A stretch of 64,000 bases of DNA. Source: Archivesica marissinica (lineage: Eukaryota; Mollusca; Bivalvia; Venerida; Vesicomyidae). The DNA is taken from NCBI GenBank assembly GCA_014843695.1, contig CM026404.1:89236682-89300681 (forward strand), in the 5' to 3' direction. The notes beneath the pieces are model-generated. The model was not told where the DNA came from. It worked only from the letters and a program-made list of their open reading frames with translations, and made no database searches. Shown in pieces: positions 1 to 10,104 of this stretch. A program made the translations under genes and the position numbers. Numbering within the stretch: the first letter of the stretch is position 1; each line of letters starts with the position of its first letter.

Positions 1-145
1 TCTGCCTACCTGTCTGTCTGTCCGCCTGCACGCACGCACACCGGCCTGTCTGCCTACCTGTGTGCCTGCACGCACGCCGGCCTGTCTGCCTACCTGTCTG
101 TCTGTCCGCCTGCACGCACGCCAGCCTGTTTGCCTGCATGCCCTC
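1..145. repeat. Low-complexity CTGT/CACGC repeat
   Basis: Imperfect tandem blocks built from CTGCCTACCTGTCTGTC and CTGCACGCACGC segments. The motif at position 1 recurs near 86. It is truncated by the window start. No gene is seen, and 146-277 holds nothing recognisable. Confidence 0.8.
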
Positions 146-288
146 ACACACGATGATGCAAAAGCTACAACGTACATCATAGAGAATTGCAAACTACATT
201 CAATCAACTGAATGTATCAAACACACATACTATTTATTAATGCACCTGCGCTATGATTAACTTTAATTAATTGTATTAAACCCAGGCT

Positions 289-539
289 GTCCAATTAGAG
301 CAGTGGTCAGCGTGTTCGTTTCTCAGCAATGCAACCCGGTTTCGATCCTCGGACAGGGAAGTGTGTGAGATGTTACGATGGTCGCCAGCTCGGACAGTCT
401 GGGTTTTCTCCACAGGGTACGCCGGTGTCCTCCCACACAAATAACCACATTTACGCTATCATCGGCGCTAACGAGAACGATTAATATAAGTCGTTAAAGC
501 TTGTTTCGCAATCGTTGTAAACTAAATACAGTTTAAACA
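289..539 (+). mobile_element. SINE-B, tRNA-derived, full length
   Basis: The head has a pol III A-box-like segment (TTAGAGCAGTGG) and a B box (GGTTTCGATCC, a slightly altered GGTTCGANNCC). A conserved body follows (GGGTTTTCTCC, CCTCCCACACAAA) and the 3' end reads ATTAATATAAG then CGCAATCGTTGTAAA. Near-identical 11-bp flanks (AAACCCAGGCT at 278-288, AAACCCAGACT at 540-550) look like a target-site duplication. The same family lies at 6.6, 9.8, 28.9 and 37.1 kb. It is a non-coding retroposon needing LINE enzymes in trans. Confidence 0.85.
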
Positions 540-550
540 AAACCCAGACT

Positions 551-884
551 ATCTGGGTTAAATCGCAAACTGTATGTATACACAAAGCCGACATTAATGT
601 TCTATTCCCAATAAGGACACGTCTGCCGGAATCAAATCGCTTGTGCATTTCGTTTACACCCTACTTGACTCCCAGATTGTCTATAATGTTACGTACCACC
701 CATTTTAAATTGGATCTGTCAGATGTCCATGTGTTCTATTATATCAAATACAACTGCAAATACACTTCCCGCCATAAATAACGGTGTGCAAACAGAAATG
801 ATAGTGACATTCAGTTCGGAATCTGAAATAATACAGACTATAGAATAGTTGATAATAGCTGTCATTAGTGGTGGAAGAAACATA
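551..884. other. No recognisable feature
   Basis: AT-rich single-copy-looking sequence between SINE-B and the first minisatellite. I see no long open frame, tRNA-like head or inverted termini. Confidence 0.5.
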
Positions 885-887
885 GTG

Positions 888-1275
888 CCCCTGGGAGCAG
901 TAATCCCCTCCGAGCAGTATTCCCCTCGAAGCAGTATTCCCCTATGAGCAGTATTCCCCTCGGAGCAGTATTCCCCTATGAGCAGTATTCCCCTCGGAGC
1001 AGTATTCCCCTACGAGCAGTATTCCCCTCCAGACAGTATTCCCCTCCTAGCAGTATTCCCCTATGAGCAGTATTCCCCTCGGAGCAGTATTCCCCTATGA
1101 GCAGTATTCCCCTCCTAGCAGTATTCCCTTACTAACAGTATTCCCCTACGAACAGTATTCCCCTACTAACAGTATTCCCCTACTAACAGTATTCCCATAT
1201 GAGCAGTATTCTTCTCCGAGCAGTATTCCCCTCCTAGCAGTATTCCCCTCCGAGCAGTATTCCCCTCCGAGCAGT
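888..1275. repeat. 17-bp minisatellite
   Basis: Tandem units of about 17 bp, CCCCTCGGAGCAGTATT, alternating with CCCCTATGAGCAGTATT and other variants. About 22 units. The unit is not a multiple of three, yet substitutions and short units leave an open frame that runs on into the next array; this is not evidence of a gene. Confidence 0.9.
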
Positions 1276-1360
1276 CTACAAACCGAGGTCTCATGTATCG
1301 GTGCTATGTATATACAGGGCATTTTAAGGAACCAACGATGCAACTGGAATTGGAGCGTCT

Positions 1361-2712
1361 GCTCTTCTGTATCTTGCTCTTCTGTATCTTTCTCTTCTGT
1401 ATCTTGCTCTCCTGTATCTTGCTCTTCTGTATCTTGCTCTTCTGTATCTTTCTCTTCTGTATCTTGCCCTTTTGTATCTTTCTCATCTGTATCTTGCTCT
1501 TCTGTACCTTGTTCTTCTGTAGCTTGCGCATGTGCCTTTCTCTTCTGTAGCTTGTTCTGTTGTACCTTGTGCCTGTATCTTGCTCATGTACCTTTCTCTC
1601 CTGTACCTTGTTCTTTTGTATTTTGTTCTTCTGTATCTTGCTCTTCTGTAGCTTGCGCCTGTATCTTGCTCATGTACCGTTCTCTTCTGTACCTTGTTCT
1701 TTTGTATCTTGTTCTTATGTACCTTGTTCTTCTGTGTCTCGCTCTTCTGTACCTTGCGCCTGTATCTTGCTCATGTACATTTCTCTTCTGTACCTTGTTC
1801 TTTTGTATCTTGCTCTTCTGTATAGTGCTCTTCTGTATTTTGCTCTTCTGTAGCTTGCGCCTGTATCTTGCTCATGTATCTTTCTCTTTTGTATCTTGCT
1901 CTTCTCTATCTTGCTCTTCTCTATCTTGCTCTTCTCTATCTTGCTCTTCTGTATCTTTCTCCTCTGTATCTTTCTCCTTTGTATCTTTCTCTTCTGTACC
2001 TTGTTCTTCTGTATCTTGCTCTTATGTATCGTTCTCCTCTGTATCTTTCTCTTCTGTATCTTGCTCACCTGTATCTTGCTCTTCTGTATCTTACTCTTCT
2101 GTATCTTTCTCTTCTGTATCTTGCCCTTTTGTATCTTTCTCATCTGTATCTTGCTCTTCTGTACACTTGCTCTTCTGTATCTTGCTATTGTATTTTGCTC
2201 TTCTGTATCTTTCTCTTCTGTATCTTTCTCTTCTGTATCTTGCTCTCCTGTATCTTTCTCTTCTGTATCTTTCTCTTCTGCATCTTTCTCTTCTGTATCT
2301 TGCTCTTCGGTATCTTGCTCTTCTGTATCTTCCTCTTCTTATCTTGCTCTTCTGTATGTATCTTGTTCTTCTGTATCTTTCTCTTGTGTATCTTGCTCTT
2401 CTGTATCTTTCTCTTCTGTATCTTGCTCTTCTGTATCTTGCTCTTCTGTATCTTGCTCTTCTGTATCTTCCTCTTCTTATCTTGCTCTTCTGTATGTATC
2501 TTGTTCTTCTGTATCTTTCTCTTGTGTATCTTGCTCTTCTGTATCTTTCTCTTCTGTATCTTGCTCTTCTGTATCTTGCTCTTCTGTATCTTGCTCTTCT
2601 GTATCTTTCTCATCTGTATCTTTCTTATCTGTATCTTGCTCTTCTGTATCTTTCTCATCTGTATCTTTCTCATCTGTATCTTGCTCTTCTGTATCTTGCT
2701 CTTCGATATCTT
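1361..2712. repeat. 15-bp pyrimidine-rich minisatellite
   Basis: About 90 units of CTTCTGTATCTTGCT and variants (CTTTCT, CTTGTT). The plus strand is roughly 80% pyrimidine. Higher-order structure is visible: a 138-bp block starting TCCTCTTCTTATCTTGC recurs at 2331 and 2469, and at 1500-1870 units carrying GTAGCTTGCGC recur. Because 15 is divisible by three, several frames stay open on both strands (Ser/Leu/Cys-rich on plus, Lys/Gln/Arg-rich on minus). These are repeat artefacts. Confidence 0.92.
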
Positions 2713-3486
2713 GCTTCCAAAAATAAAACGACTAATATACTTCTAGATGATTCGCCCCGATTAACCAGGGTGCGACGAGAAATAAACGTATGAAAACATA
2801 TATTTGTATAAATTTTCACACGTTGTCATTTTTCATAAACTAATAAAAAACTGTTTTAAATAAAACAATCTGGATAATTTTATTCACAAACAAATGAAAT
2901 ATATCCTGGGAATGACATATATTAGGAAATTAACTCGTATACCACACACTACAATGCAATAATCATGATGTGTGTATACACATTTGAATAAAATTTAGAC
3001 TAATATATTCACAAACATAAACATAAAACCTAAAGTTGGCATGATTGATATAACTACGTGTTGGTAAAGGTTTATGTTAACCTATCAACATCACTTAATT
3101 TATTGAGCCATTGCTCACTGCAGCTTTGACGTAGGGGTAGCAGAACACGGTCATCAATTGTTCGGTGTTTGTGAGAATCGTCAATGCATTTCTTTCGCCC
3201 TAGAGTATGATCAAAGGCAGCAGATTACACACATCTACGACCCTGCACGCCTGGCCATTGAACGGGAGATATTGGATTTGAATTAATGAACGAACGAACG
3301 ATATAGTTTTCTTTATAATCGTCTCCGCCGAGGCATTTGGGCGACTGGTTTCTCTAAGTAGATTACGTTGTCATCTAAGTTGCTTATGTTGACAACTGGA
3401 AAGGCATCTTCGTTCTTCCCAGAGTGACACGTCCTGTATCATCTTTCGAAGGGGTCCTTTGTATGGCCACATCATCCACGATTTGT
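2713..3486. other. No recognisable feature
   Basis: AT-rich sequence with no supported gene or element. Short GAACGAACGA and similar motifs only. Confidence 0.5.
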
Positions 3487-3768
3487 CAGCTCACAGTAGC
3501 AATAATGGTTCCGGTTTCTTCGCTGGGGTCCTCACGAAACAAGAAGTCTGCGTCCCACCGTCTTCCTTGAAGGAGAACCGTCCCATTGAAGGAGCCGGCC
3601 AACAGAAAACCAGCTATCCGCGTCGCCAGCACTAAGTGTTGCTGTCTCGCCAAGTAGTGAAGTTAGTAGTAAGTTTATACTATCTATGTATAGAGTCACG
3701 CGACTCCGATGGCGCGGCTTCCGCCAGCGAAGTCCTTGACACATATTACTACTGTGAGCTGTGCCTAG
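3487..3768. repeat. Inverted-repeat (foldback) segment
   Basis: Arms of about 40 bp: 3487-3526 reads with AGCTCACAGTAG and TTCTTCGCTGG, and 3726-3768 is its imperfect reverse complement (CCAGCGAAG then CTACTGTGAGCT). A 97-residue minus-strand frame crosses it but resembles no family I know. It could be a degraded MITE or a palindromic remnant. Confidence 0.5.
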
Positions 3769-4289
3769 GTCACGACGTGCACGTTGTGGAGGAGTGACCT
3801 TGTGAATTAATGAATCGGATCTCAATTACCAAAAAAAGGTTACCGCGAAAGCCTGTGTTAATGTTGTGAAACAACAAATAAATACATAGTAAAAACATAC
3901 AGTTTGTTCATTTATATGTCCAATCTTTCATTTCTGCTGATACCACATCCACTGTGAAGAGGTATTCAAATCAGTCTGAAACACACCAAGAATATTCAAA
4001 ATATAATGTTTCAAATAGCCAGTGCTCACCTGTGAATAATGTCACTGTGTTTACACACTGTATTCCTCCGCCAAATAATACAGTATACCAACTTTCAGTT
4101 TGTAATGTCCTGACTTCTTATACCACATCTTTTCTACACATCAACTAGTCTGAAGTCTGAAAAAAACAGTATTTAAAAATAATATTTTTATTATATAATC
4201 ACAACCAATACTGAAATTCAATATAACGTGTAAACTATCCACGCAAGAGAGAAGAAAAGTAAACCAGTACAGTGATAGCTCTTGTTCTG
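3769..4289. other. No recognisable feature
   Basis: AT-rich; a 64-residue open frame at 3954-4148 shows no recognisable motif. Treated as intergenic. Confidence 0.5.
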
Positions 4290-4345
4290 ACAAAAATATT
4301 TAAAACGAGTATTTGTATAATTTCGAATCAATATCCACGACGTTT

Positions 4346-4588
4346 TTAACCCATTCAACACCAAGTAACTAACACAGACTGGTGCATGATAAATGTTTAG
4401 ACCAATACATTAATAGGAAAATTACATTTGGACCAGTTCATTTATCAAAATGGGTAATTTTGTCTAAAAACAGTAATATTACTGGTAGACAGTGTAGATC
4501 CTGATAAGACGGCTATTTACGAGCCGGATCATCTGGATCTACAATTTGTGTAATCCTATTTAGAGGTTTGTGGTGTTGAAAGGGTTAA
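4346..4588. mobile_element. TTAA-flanked MITE (piggyBac-like), nested in LINE
   Basis: The element is bounded by TTAA at 4346-4349 and 4585-4588. Terminal inverted repeats are CCCATTCAACACCA on the left and the complement of TGGTGTTGAAAGGG on the right. A strong internal hairpin has arms TGTAGATCCTGAT and ATCTGGATCTACA. The sister LINE copy near 37,655 reads straight through this position. A related copy with the same architecture and near-equal length sits at 47,874-48,120. Assignment to piggyBac rests on TTAA duplication alone. Confidence 0.8.
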
Positions 4589-4684
4589 CAAGCAAAAGTT
4601 GTCCTCATACATATCAAAGGTCCAAAAGAAGATATATCGAAATATAGGCCGATTTCAATTCTCTCGGCTATATCCCTTATTTTA

Positions 4685-4757
4685 GCCTGGGTGCCAGTGT
4701 GTCGATTTTTCACTTTTTAACTTCTGTCAAAATATATCGACGCCTGTTCCCAGGCTA
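4685..4757. mobile_element. 73-bp element with CCTGGG ends, seed of a satellite
   Basis: Inserted in the LINE between perfect 11-bp direct repeats CCCTTATTTTA (4674-4684 and 4758-4768). The sister LINE at about 38,448 has a single copy of that site. Ends are inverted: GCCTGGG and CCCAGGC. The reverse complement of its last 30 bases (4728-4757), beginning TAGCCTGGGAACAGGCGT, matches the 30-bp unit of the array at 41.0-41.5 kb with only a few differences. Superfamily unknown. Confidence 0.75.
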
Positions 4758-5307
4758 CCCTTATTTTAGAACGACATATAAGCAAACATCTAAAGCAGTA
4801 TATAGAAGATAATAACAAGATAATAACCTATTTTATTTACGTCAGTCTGGCTTTAGTTCATATCATTCATATCGGAGGGATCTCATTAAAATGATTGACG
4901 ACTGGATTATTGCCATAGACAATAACGAATTAGTAAGCATTCTTTTCCCTGACTATTCAAAAGCATTTGATTCGGTCAATCATAACTTGATAAAAATGAA
5001 GGTACAACTAGACAACACGTACACTATTTCTTGTGTTTCTTTTTATCTGTATAACAGGACTCAGTTAAAACACATTTCTGGTATAAAGTCAACGCCTAGT
5101 ACAATAGTATCTTGTGTTCCCCAAGGATCTATTTTAGGTCCATTGTTGTTTTTACTATTTATAAATGACATTTGGCATCATAAAGTTCTCTCACAAATGA
5201 CATTCAAAGTGTTGATAATGTGTGTGATTTGAATCGCATGTCAATCAATGTAGCTAAAACTACAGTCATGTATATTTCTTCAAGGCCGAAGTCTAGTCAT
5301 ATTTATA

Positions 5308-5481
5308 GTGGAAGTCGTGATAACGCAGTGGATGCGCGTTCGCTTCTGGTGCGAAAGGTCCGGAGTTCGAGCCCCGCCGGAGCCGTTACGATTGTGCCCT
5401 TAGACAAGGCATTTAAATTCAACGTTGTCTCTTCTCTCTAATAACTTGTTTCGCAATCGAGCTCAAATAAAATTGTATAAG
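5308..5481 (+). mobile_element. SINE-A with perfect target duplication
   Basis: tRNA-like head with A-box segment TAACGCAGTGG and B-box segment GAGTTCGAGCCCC, then body GTGCCCTTAGACAAGGC and tail TTGTTTCGCAATCGAGC. Flanked by AGTCATATTTATA at 5295-5307 and 5482-5494. The sister LINE has one copy of this site near 39,124, proving the boundaries. Compared with other SINE-A copies it has lost about 55 bp between TCTCTC and TAACTTG. Confidence 0.93.
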
Positions 5482-5914
5482 AGTCATATTTATACTGATG
5501 CTCGTAATATTCAATTTTAGAATGACATACTATCATAAACTTCTTGGCGTATGGCATACCAATAGACAATACACTGTCTTGGAACTCTCACATTGATAAT
5601 GTTATCAAGAAATGTAATTCCTTGTTGTATTTATTGTCTCATATCAAAATATTCTTTTCTATACATATGCGCAATGCGTTTTTTAATTCATATATTTTAC
5701 CCCATCTAGACTACTGCTGTGTTATTTGGTTGAACTGTAATGCATATTTCAAAGATACAATATTTAGGTTCCAAAAAACTCGCTCCAAGATTAATTCTTA
5801 CACTCCTTCCGAACTGTTCTCAACTGAGTACACACTTGGATGACTATTCCAGAAATGGTTAGCTATCCACAATCAGGTCTGAATGTTTAAAACATTCAAT
5901 GGTCTAGCTAGCAT

Positions 5915-6136
5915 CACAGGGATTCGGCACGTTTGGGGGTACTAGTATATATATTTAAGTACAGGGATTCTACTCTGTGGGATGTCAGATTTCGCATCGA
6001 TCAGTAAAATGGCCCTATCTGAAACAAATTTGTACAAATCTGTCCAAATATAACGCCTATCCCGAGTCTTTATATTGTTCTTCAAATAAAACACAACTTT
6101 AAGCTGCGTGCATGTATACTTGCCTGAATCCCTGTG
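5915..6136. mobile_element. hAT-like MITE, 222 bp
   Basis: Terminal inverted repeats CACAGGGATTC and GAATCCCTGTG, flanked by an 8-bp duplication GCTAGCAT at 5907-5914 and 6137-6144. An 8-bp duplication and CAGGG-type ends are typical of hAT elements. It interrupts the LINE C-terminal region; the sister copy is uninterrupted near 39,470. A 77-residue minus-strand frame inside has no recognisable domain. Confidence 0.8.
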
Positions 6137-6235
6137 GCTAGCATCAGTCAATCTGCAAGCGTCATTTAGATTCATTTCTGATGTTCGAGCTCAAAACTTG
6201 CGATCATCCTCCATTCTCCAACGTTATCCATAACA

Positions 6236-6621
6236 TATTATTAAAACGCCCTAACATGCCTGTATAAGTGTAGATTGGGGATCTCTACATGAATAGCATT
6301 TCACGGTACCTCTCACACGTGGGGCTCGCGTAAGTAAACACTTTACATATAATGATATTGTTGAACTAACTTTGTTATTTAAATAAATGTAATTGGATTC
6401 ACCGATCTTATAGAAACAATCTCCTCAACGTATAATTGTGACCGTTAATTAGAGGTGTATCAGTAAATATGATTATGCATTATTGAACACTTGTAACGAT
6501 CAGGATAAGATTTAAGAAATGTGCTATACGATGGTTAAAGGTGCACACCCAGAGTTTATCGCGCGTTGAATAAGCTTATCATTAAAAACAAACGAGTCTT
6601 TATGTATTACATTCAATAGCA
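6236..6621. other. No recognisable feature
   Basis: AT-rich sequence after the LINE remnant with no element signature I can support. Confidence 0.5.
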
Positions 6622-6812
6622 TAGTCACCAATGCAACCCTGGTTCGATCCTCGGACCCGGAAGTATGTCAGATAGTAGATGTTGCCAAATCCGACAGGTG
6701 GTTTTCTCCTGGTGTTCCGGTTTCCTCCAACACGAAGGACCATATACGCTTTCATCCGCGTCAACGAGAGTGGTTAATATAAGTATTTAAAGCTTGCCTC
6801 GCAATCGTAAGT
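6622..6812 (+). mobile_element. SINE-B, 5' truncated
   Basis: Begins inside the head (CAATGCAACCCTGGTTCGAT, B box present), then the SINE-B body and tail ATTAATATAAG... CTCGCAATCGTAAGTT written here as GGTTAATATAAG. The A box is missing, so it cannot be transcribed from its own promoter. 6813-7084 beyond it has only a possible retroelement end (GATGAATAAAAATGTTTAAA). Confidence 0.75.
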
Positions 6813-7084
6813 TTACACTTGTTTTTGTATCATATCACATGTTATCATACTTAGGAATTTGTATGCACATTGCGAAATTGAATAGACTGCAAACTAAAAC
6901 TGGTAATAATATACCTGATACTAACATATAGTACGCAGTGGAAAGAAGTACATTAAGCTTTTAGCTTTCAGTTCAATCCACGTATCACGATATAAATGTA
7001 TGTTTCTGTATATTTCTCAATGTATATTACATGTATCCTGATGAATAAAAATGTTTAAACCAAACTAAAACTTGGGTGTTTAGA

Positions 7085-7242
7085 GTCGCACAAACAAATT
7101 TATATTTCAATCATAAACAAGCGGAATACTGGCCTTCCTCGCATGGAATAATTTGACACCCCGTGTAGGATTCGAATCTACAGCGCTAAGAGGTAAGTTT
7201 TGTTAAGTCAACGACCGTAGCCACTCGACCACGGAGCGCACT
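7085..7242 (-). mobile_element. SINE-D head fragment
   Basis: On the minus strand the head reads CCGTGGTCGAGTGGCTACGG (A-box region of a Ser/Leu-type tRNA-like head), then TGTAGATTCGAATCC (B box), then GTGTCAAATTATTCCATG. Only the head and start of the body remain. Confidence 0.7.
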
Positions 7243-7278
7243 TGTTAGCAGGACGTACCATGCGTGTACACCACAACA

Positions 7279-7540
7279 CAGACGGATTTGTAGTCCAGTG
7301 GTACCACGCTGGACTGGTAATCCAGGGATCGCAGGTTCGACCCCCCGTCTGACCCTAATAAAATTAACAGTTTTTCAGATAGGAAGTTAAACCGAGGTCT
7401 GTCAGAGGAGACTCTGTAATGGTTCTCTGTCTGTATCATTGCACTATCCTCCAAACATCTAAATTGACTAATCTCTTCAGGAGGCGTCGCTCATATGGGC
7501 AACCGGTAGCGACGATAAATAAACGTAAAACACACACACA
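7279..7540 (+). mobile_element. SINE-C, internally deleted
   Basis: Head: TGTAGTCCAGTGG (A box) and GCAGGTTCGACCC (B box); an anticodon-arm-like stem CTGGA/TCCAG has loop CTGGTAA, giving GGT (Thr-like). CAGACGG and CCGTCTG pair around the head. The body lacks about 40 bp (the usual GTCGGTGCTTTACACCGTGC part) but keeps the tail GGCAACCGGTAGCGACGA and AATAAACG. Confidence 0.85.
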
Positions 7541-7681
7541 AAAGTACTCCAGTGCACAACTGTTGCGCCCTGTTGTGTGGTTTTGCTTAGTGTTTTTGGG
7601 TTGACGTTGCAACAACAGCTTAGATCATATGACGACTCTCCAACTATTATTGGCAGAGGAAGACCCCAGGATGGACACCCG

Positions 7682-9119
7682 GCTAGAACCACGGACCTAC
7701 CGCAAGCTAGAACCACGGACCTACCGCAAGCTAGAACCACGGACCTACCGCAAGCTAGAACCACGGACCTACCGCAAGCTAGAACCACGGACCTACCGCA
7801 AGCTAGAACCACGGACCTACCGCAAGCTAGAACCACNNNNNNNNNNNNNNNNNNNNNNNNNNNNNNNNNNNNNNNNNNNNNNNNNNNNNNNNNNNNNNNN
7901 NNNNNNNNNNNNNNNNNNNNNNNNNNNNNNNNNNNNNNNNNNNNNNNNNNNNNNNNNNNNNNNNNNNNNNNNNNNNNNNNNNNNNNNNNNNNNNNNNNNN
8001 NNNNNNNNNNNNNNNNNNNNNNNNNNNNNNNNNNNNNNNNNNNNNNNNNNNNNNNNNNNNNNNNNNNNNNNNNNNNNNNNNNNNNNNNNNNNNNNNNNNN
8101 NNNNNNNNNNNNNNNNNNNNNNNNNNNNNNNNNNNNNNNNNNNNNNNNNNNNNNNNNNNNNNNNNNNNNNNNNNNNNNNNNNNNNNNNNNNNNNNNNNNN
8201 NNNNNNNNNNNNNNNNNNNNNNNNNNNNNNNNNNNNNNNNNNNNNNNNNNNNNNNNNNNNNNNNNNNNNNNNNNNNNNNNNNNNNNNNNNNNNNNNNNNN
8301 NNNNNNNNNNNNNNNNNNNNNNNNNNNNNNNNNNNNNNNNNNNNNNNNNNNNNNNNNNNNNNNNNNNNNNNNNNNNNNNNNNNNNNNNNNNNNNNNNNNN
8401 NNNNNNNNNNNNNNNNNNNNNNNNNNNNNNNNNNNNNNNNNNNNNNNNNNNNNNNNNNNNNNNNNNNNNNNNNNNNNNNNNNNNNNNNNNNNNNNNNNNN
8501 NNNNNNNNNNNNNNNNNNNNNNNNNNNNNNNNNNNNNNNNNNNNNNNNNNNNNNNNNNNNNNNNNNNNNNNNNNNNNNNNNNNNNNNNNNNNNNNNNNNN
8601 NNNNNNNNNNNNNNNNNNNNNNNNNNNNNNNNNNNNNNNNNNNNNNNNNNNNNNNNNNNNNNNNNNNNNNNNNNNNNNNNNNNNNNNNNNNNNNNNNNNN
8701 NNNNNNNNNNNNNNNNNNNNNNNNNNNNNNNNNNNNNNNNNNNNNNNNNNNNNNNNNNNNNNNNNNNNNNNNNNNNNNNNNNNNNNNNNNNNNNNNNNNN
8801 NNNNNNNNNNNNNNNNNNNNNNNNNNNNNNNNNNNNCTAGAACCACGGACCTACCGCAAGCTAGAACCACGGACCTACCGCAAGCTAGAACCACGGACCT
8901 ACCGCAAGCTAGAACCACGGACCTACCGCAAGCTAGAACCACGGACCTACCGCAAGCTAGAACCACGGACCTACCGCAAGCTAGAACCACGGACCTACCG
9001 CAAGCTAGAACCACGGACAAGCTAGAACCACGGACCTACCGCAAGCTAGAACCACGGACCTACCGCAAGCTAGAACCACGGACCTACCGCAAGCTAGAAC
9101 CACGGACCTACCGCAAGCT
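7682..9119. repeat. 24-bp minisatellite inside SINE-D
   Basis: Unit GCTAGAACCACGGACCTACC followed by GCAA. About 6.5 units before and 12 after the gap; one unit near 9012 lost CTACCG. The equivalent single segment in other SINE-D copies reads TAGAAACGCCGACCTTCCGC. As 24 is divisible by three, frames stay open on both strands; not coding. Confidence 0.92.
7837..8836. other. Assembly gap, exactly 1,000 N
   Basis: A round-number run of N inside the 24-bp array. It is a placeholder, so the true array length is unknown. Reading frames spanning it are meaningless. Confidence 0.98.
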
Positions 9120-9171
9120 AGCTAGCTAGCTTCCTCACACGAAATCATTCCACACCCCAGTGTGATTTAAA

Positions 9172-9352
9172 CATACAGGGGTGAGGGGCAAGTGATTTGA
9201 AGATTCTAACATACAGTGGCGAGGGGCGAGTGATTTGAAGATTCTAACATACAGTGGCGAGGGGCAAGTGATTTGAAGATTCTAACATACAGTGGCGAGG
9301 GGCAAGTGATTTGAAGATTCTAACATACAGTGACGAGGGGCAAGTGATTTGA
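9172..9352. repeat. 38-bp minisatellite inside SINE-D head
   Basis: About five units reading GAGGGGCAAGTGATTTGAAG then ATTCTAACATACAGTGGC. The single-copy version is the part of the SINE-D head around the B box (compare 29,880-29,915). Unit is not a multiple of three. Confidence 0.88.
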
Positions 9353-9385
9353 AGTCAACGACCGTAACCACTCGGCCACGGATAT

Positions 9386-9802
9386 ACTGATACCCATGTG
9401 TGATATGGTATGTTTGTAGAATGTTTCATGTCGTGTTAGATGTACCGACAATGGTTACCCAGTAATTTTAATAATTTACAAGGACATGGTACAGCTTGAC
9501 TAACATCGTCGTTAGGAATGGGGTTATTGTTTTGACTGTGAATGTGTGTGCGTGTGTACGTGTGTGTGGACAAGATAACGCAAACACTTGTAGATGAATT
9601 TTGATGAAACGTTGTGAATACAATGTATGCAGAGAGTTGGTCCAGGAGATTTTGGGATAACCTGGTCAAGCTCAGTGTTCTATGCAGCATGTCCACTACC
9701 ATTGACCATAGCCAATAAAATCAAACATTTGTTCTTGTGTCAAATACGAAGAGCGGATGTTTGCATCTCTCCGAATGCTAACATCCAATTGTGTTTAGTT
9801 TA
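9386..9802. other. No recognisable feature
   Basis: Contains a GTGTGTGCGTGTGTACGTGTG run at 9545-9568. Open frames of 79-88 residues overlap here but carry no family motif. Confidence 0.5.
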
Positions 9803-10040
9803 TTTTACAACGATTGCGAAGAAACTTTTAAAAACTTATATTAATCACTCTCGTTGGCGCGGATGAAAGCGTAAATGTTGTCATTCGTGTGGGATGAAAC
9901 CGGAGTACCAGGGGAAAACCCACCTGTCAGATCTGGCGCCCACCATAACATCTTACATACTTCCCGGTCCGAGGATAGAACCCGGGTTGCATTGGCGAGA
10001 AGCGAGCGCGCTAACCACTGCGCTAATCGGACAGCACGAC
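9803..10040 (-). mobile_element. SINE-B, nearly complete
   Basis: On the minus strand the head reads TTAGCGCAGTGGTTAGCGCG (A box) then CAACCCGGGTTCTATCCTCG (B box). Body GGGTTTTCCCCTGGTACTCC and tail GATTAATATAAGTTTTTAAA then CGCAATCGTTGTAAAATAAA. This is the best preserved head of the family in the window. Confidence 0.88.
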
Positions 10041-10050
10041 ATCGGACAAG

Positions 10051-10104
10051 TTTGTTGTGTGTTTTACATTTATTTATCGTCGCTACCGGTTGCCCATATG
10101 AGAG
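10051..10104 (-). mobile_element. SINE-C 3' end fragment
   Basis: Minus strand reads GGCAACCGGTAGCGACGATA then AATAAATG, identical to the SINE-C tail, but nothing upstream belongs to SINE-C. Either truncated at retroposition or the remainder was deleted. Confidence 0.7.

Larger units (their letters stand above)
4290..6235 (+). pseudogene. Degenerate LINE ORF2, copy 1
   Basis: A dead non-LTR retrotransposon. The reverse-transcriptase fragment at 4891-5220 shows YSKAFDSVNHN (palm motif region) and VPQGSILGPLLFLLFINDI. Upstream, stop-broken sequence reads like the N-terminal RT region (RQSGF-type motif near 4843). Downstream, CDLNRMSINVAKT and a C-terminal part (ILPHLDYCCVIW, FRFQKT, TFNGLAS) follow the usual order of Jockey/CR1-like ORF2. 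The catalytic FADD segment expected between INDI and the NRMSIN motif is missing, so the copy was non-autonomous. Four elements are nested inside it (4350-4584, 4685-4757, 5308-5481, 5915-6136). A sister copy at 37.6-39.6 kb lacks all four. The start is set where similarity to the sister copy fades. Confidence 0.85.
7580..9385 (-). mobile_element. SINE-D copy swollen by two internal arrays
   Basis: The outer parts are a normal minus-strand SINE-D: head at 9354-9385 (on minus, CCGTGGCCGAGTGGTTACGG) and 3' part at 7580-7680 (ATATGACGACTCTCCAACT). Between them lie a 38-bp array and a 24-bp array, each made from a separate stretch of the SINE itself, plus a 1,000-N gap. Other SINE-D copies (17.3, 29.7, 49.4 kb) carry each stretch once. 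Confidence 0.8.

Noticed and set aside
1063..2793. 576-residue Ser/Leu/Cys-rich frame
   Set aside because: Spans two unrelated minisatellites (17 bp and 15 bp), which a real gene would not do.
3532..3825. 97-residue minus-strand frame as a gene
   Set aside because: No recognisable domain, and it overlaps an inverted repeat; chance or element-derived frame is more likely.
4891..5232. Active reverse transcriptase gene
   Set aside because: The catalytic FADD block is missing, frames are broken, and four elements have inserted into the copy.
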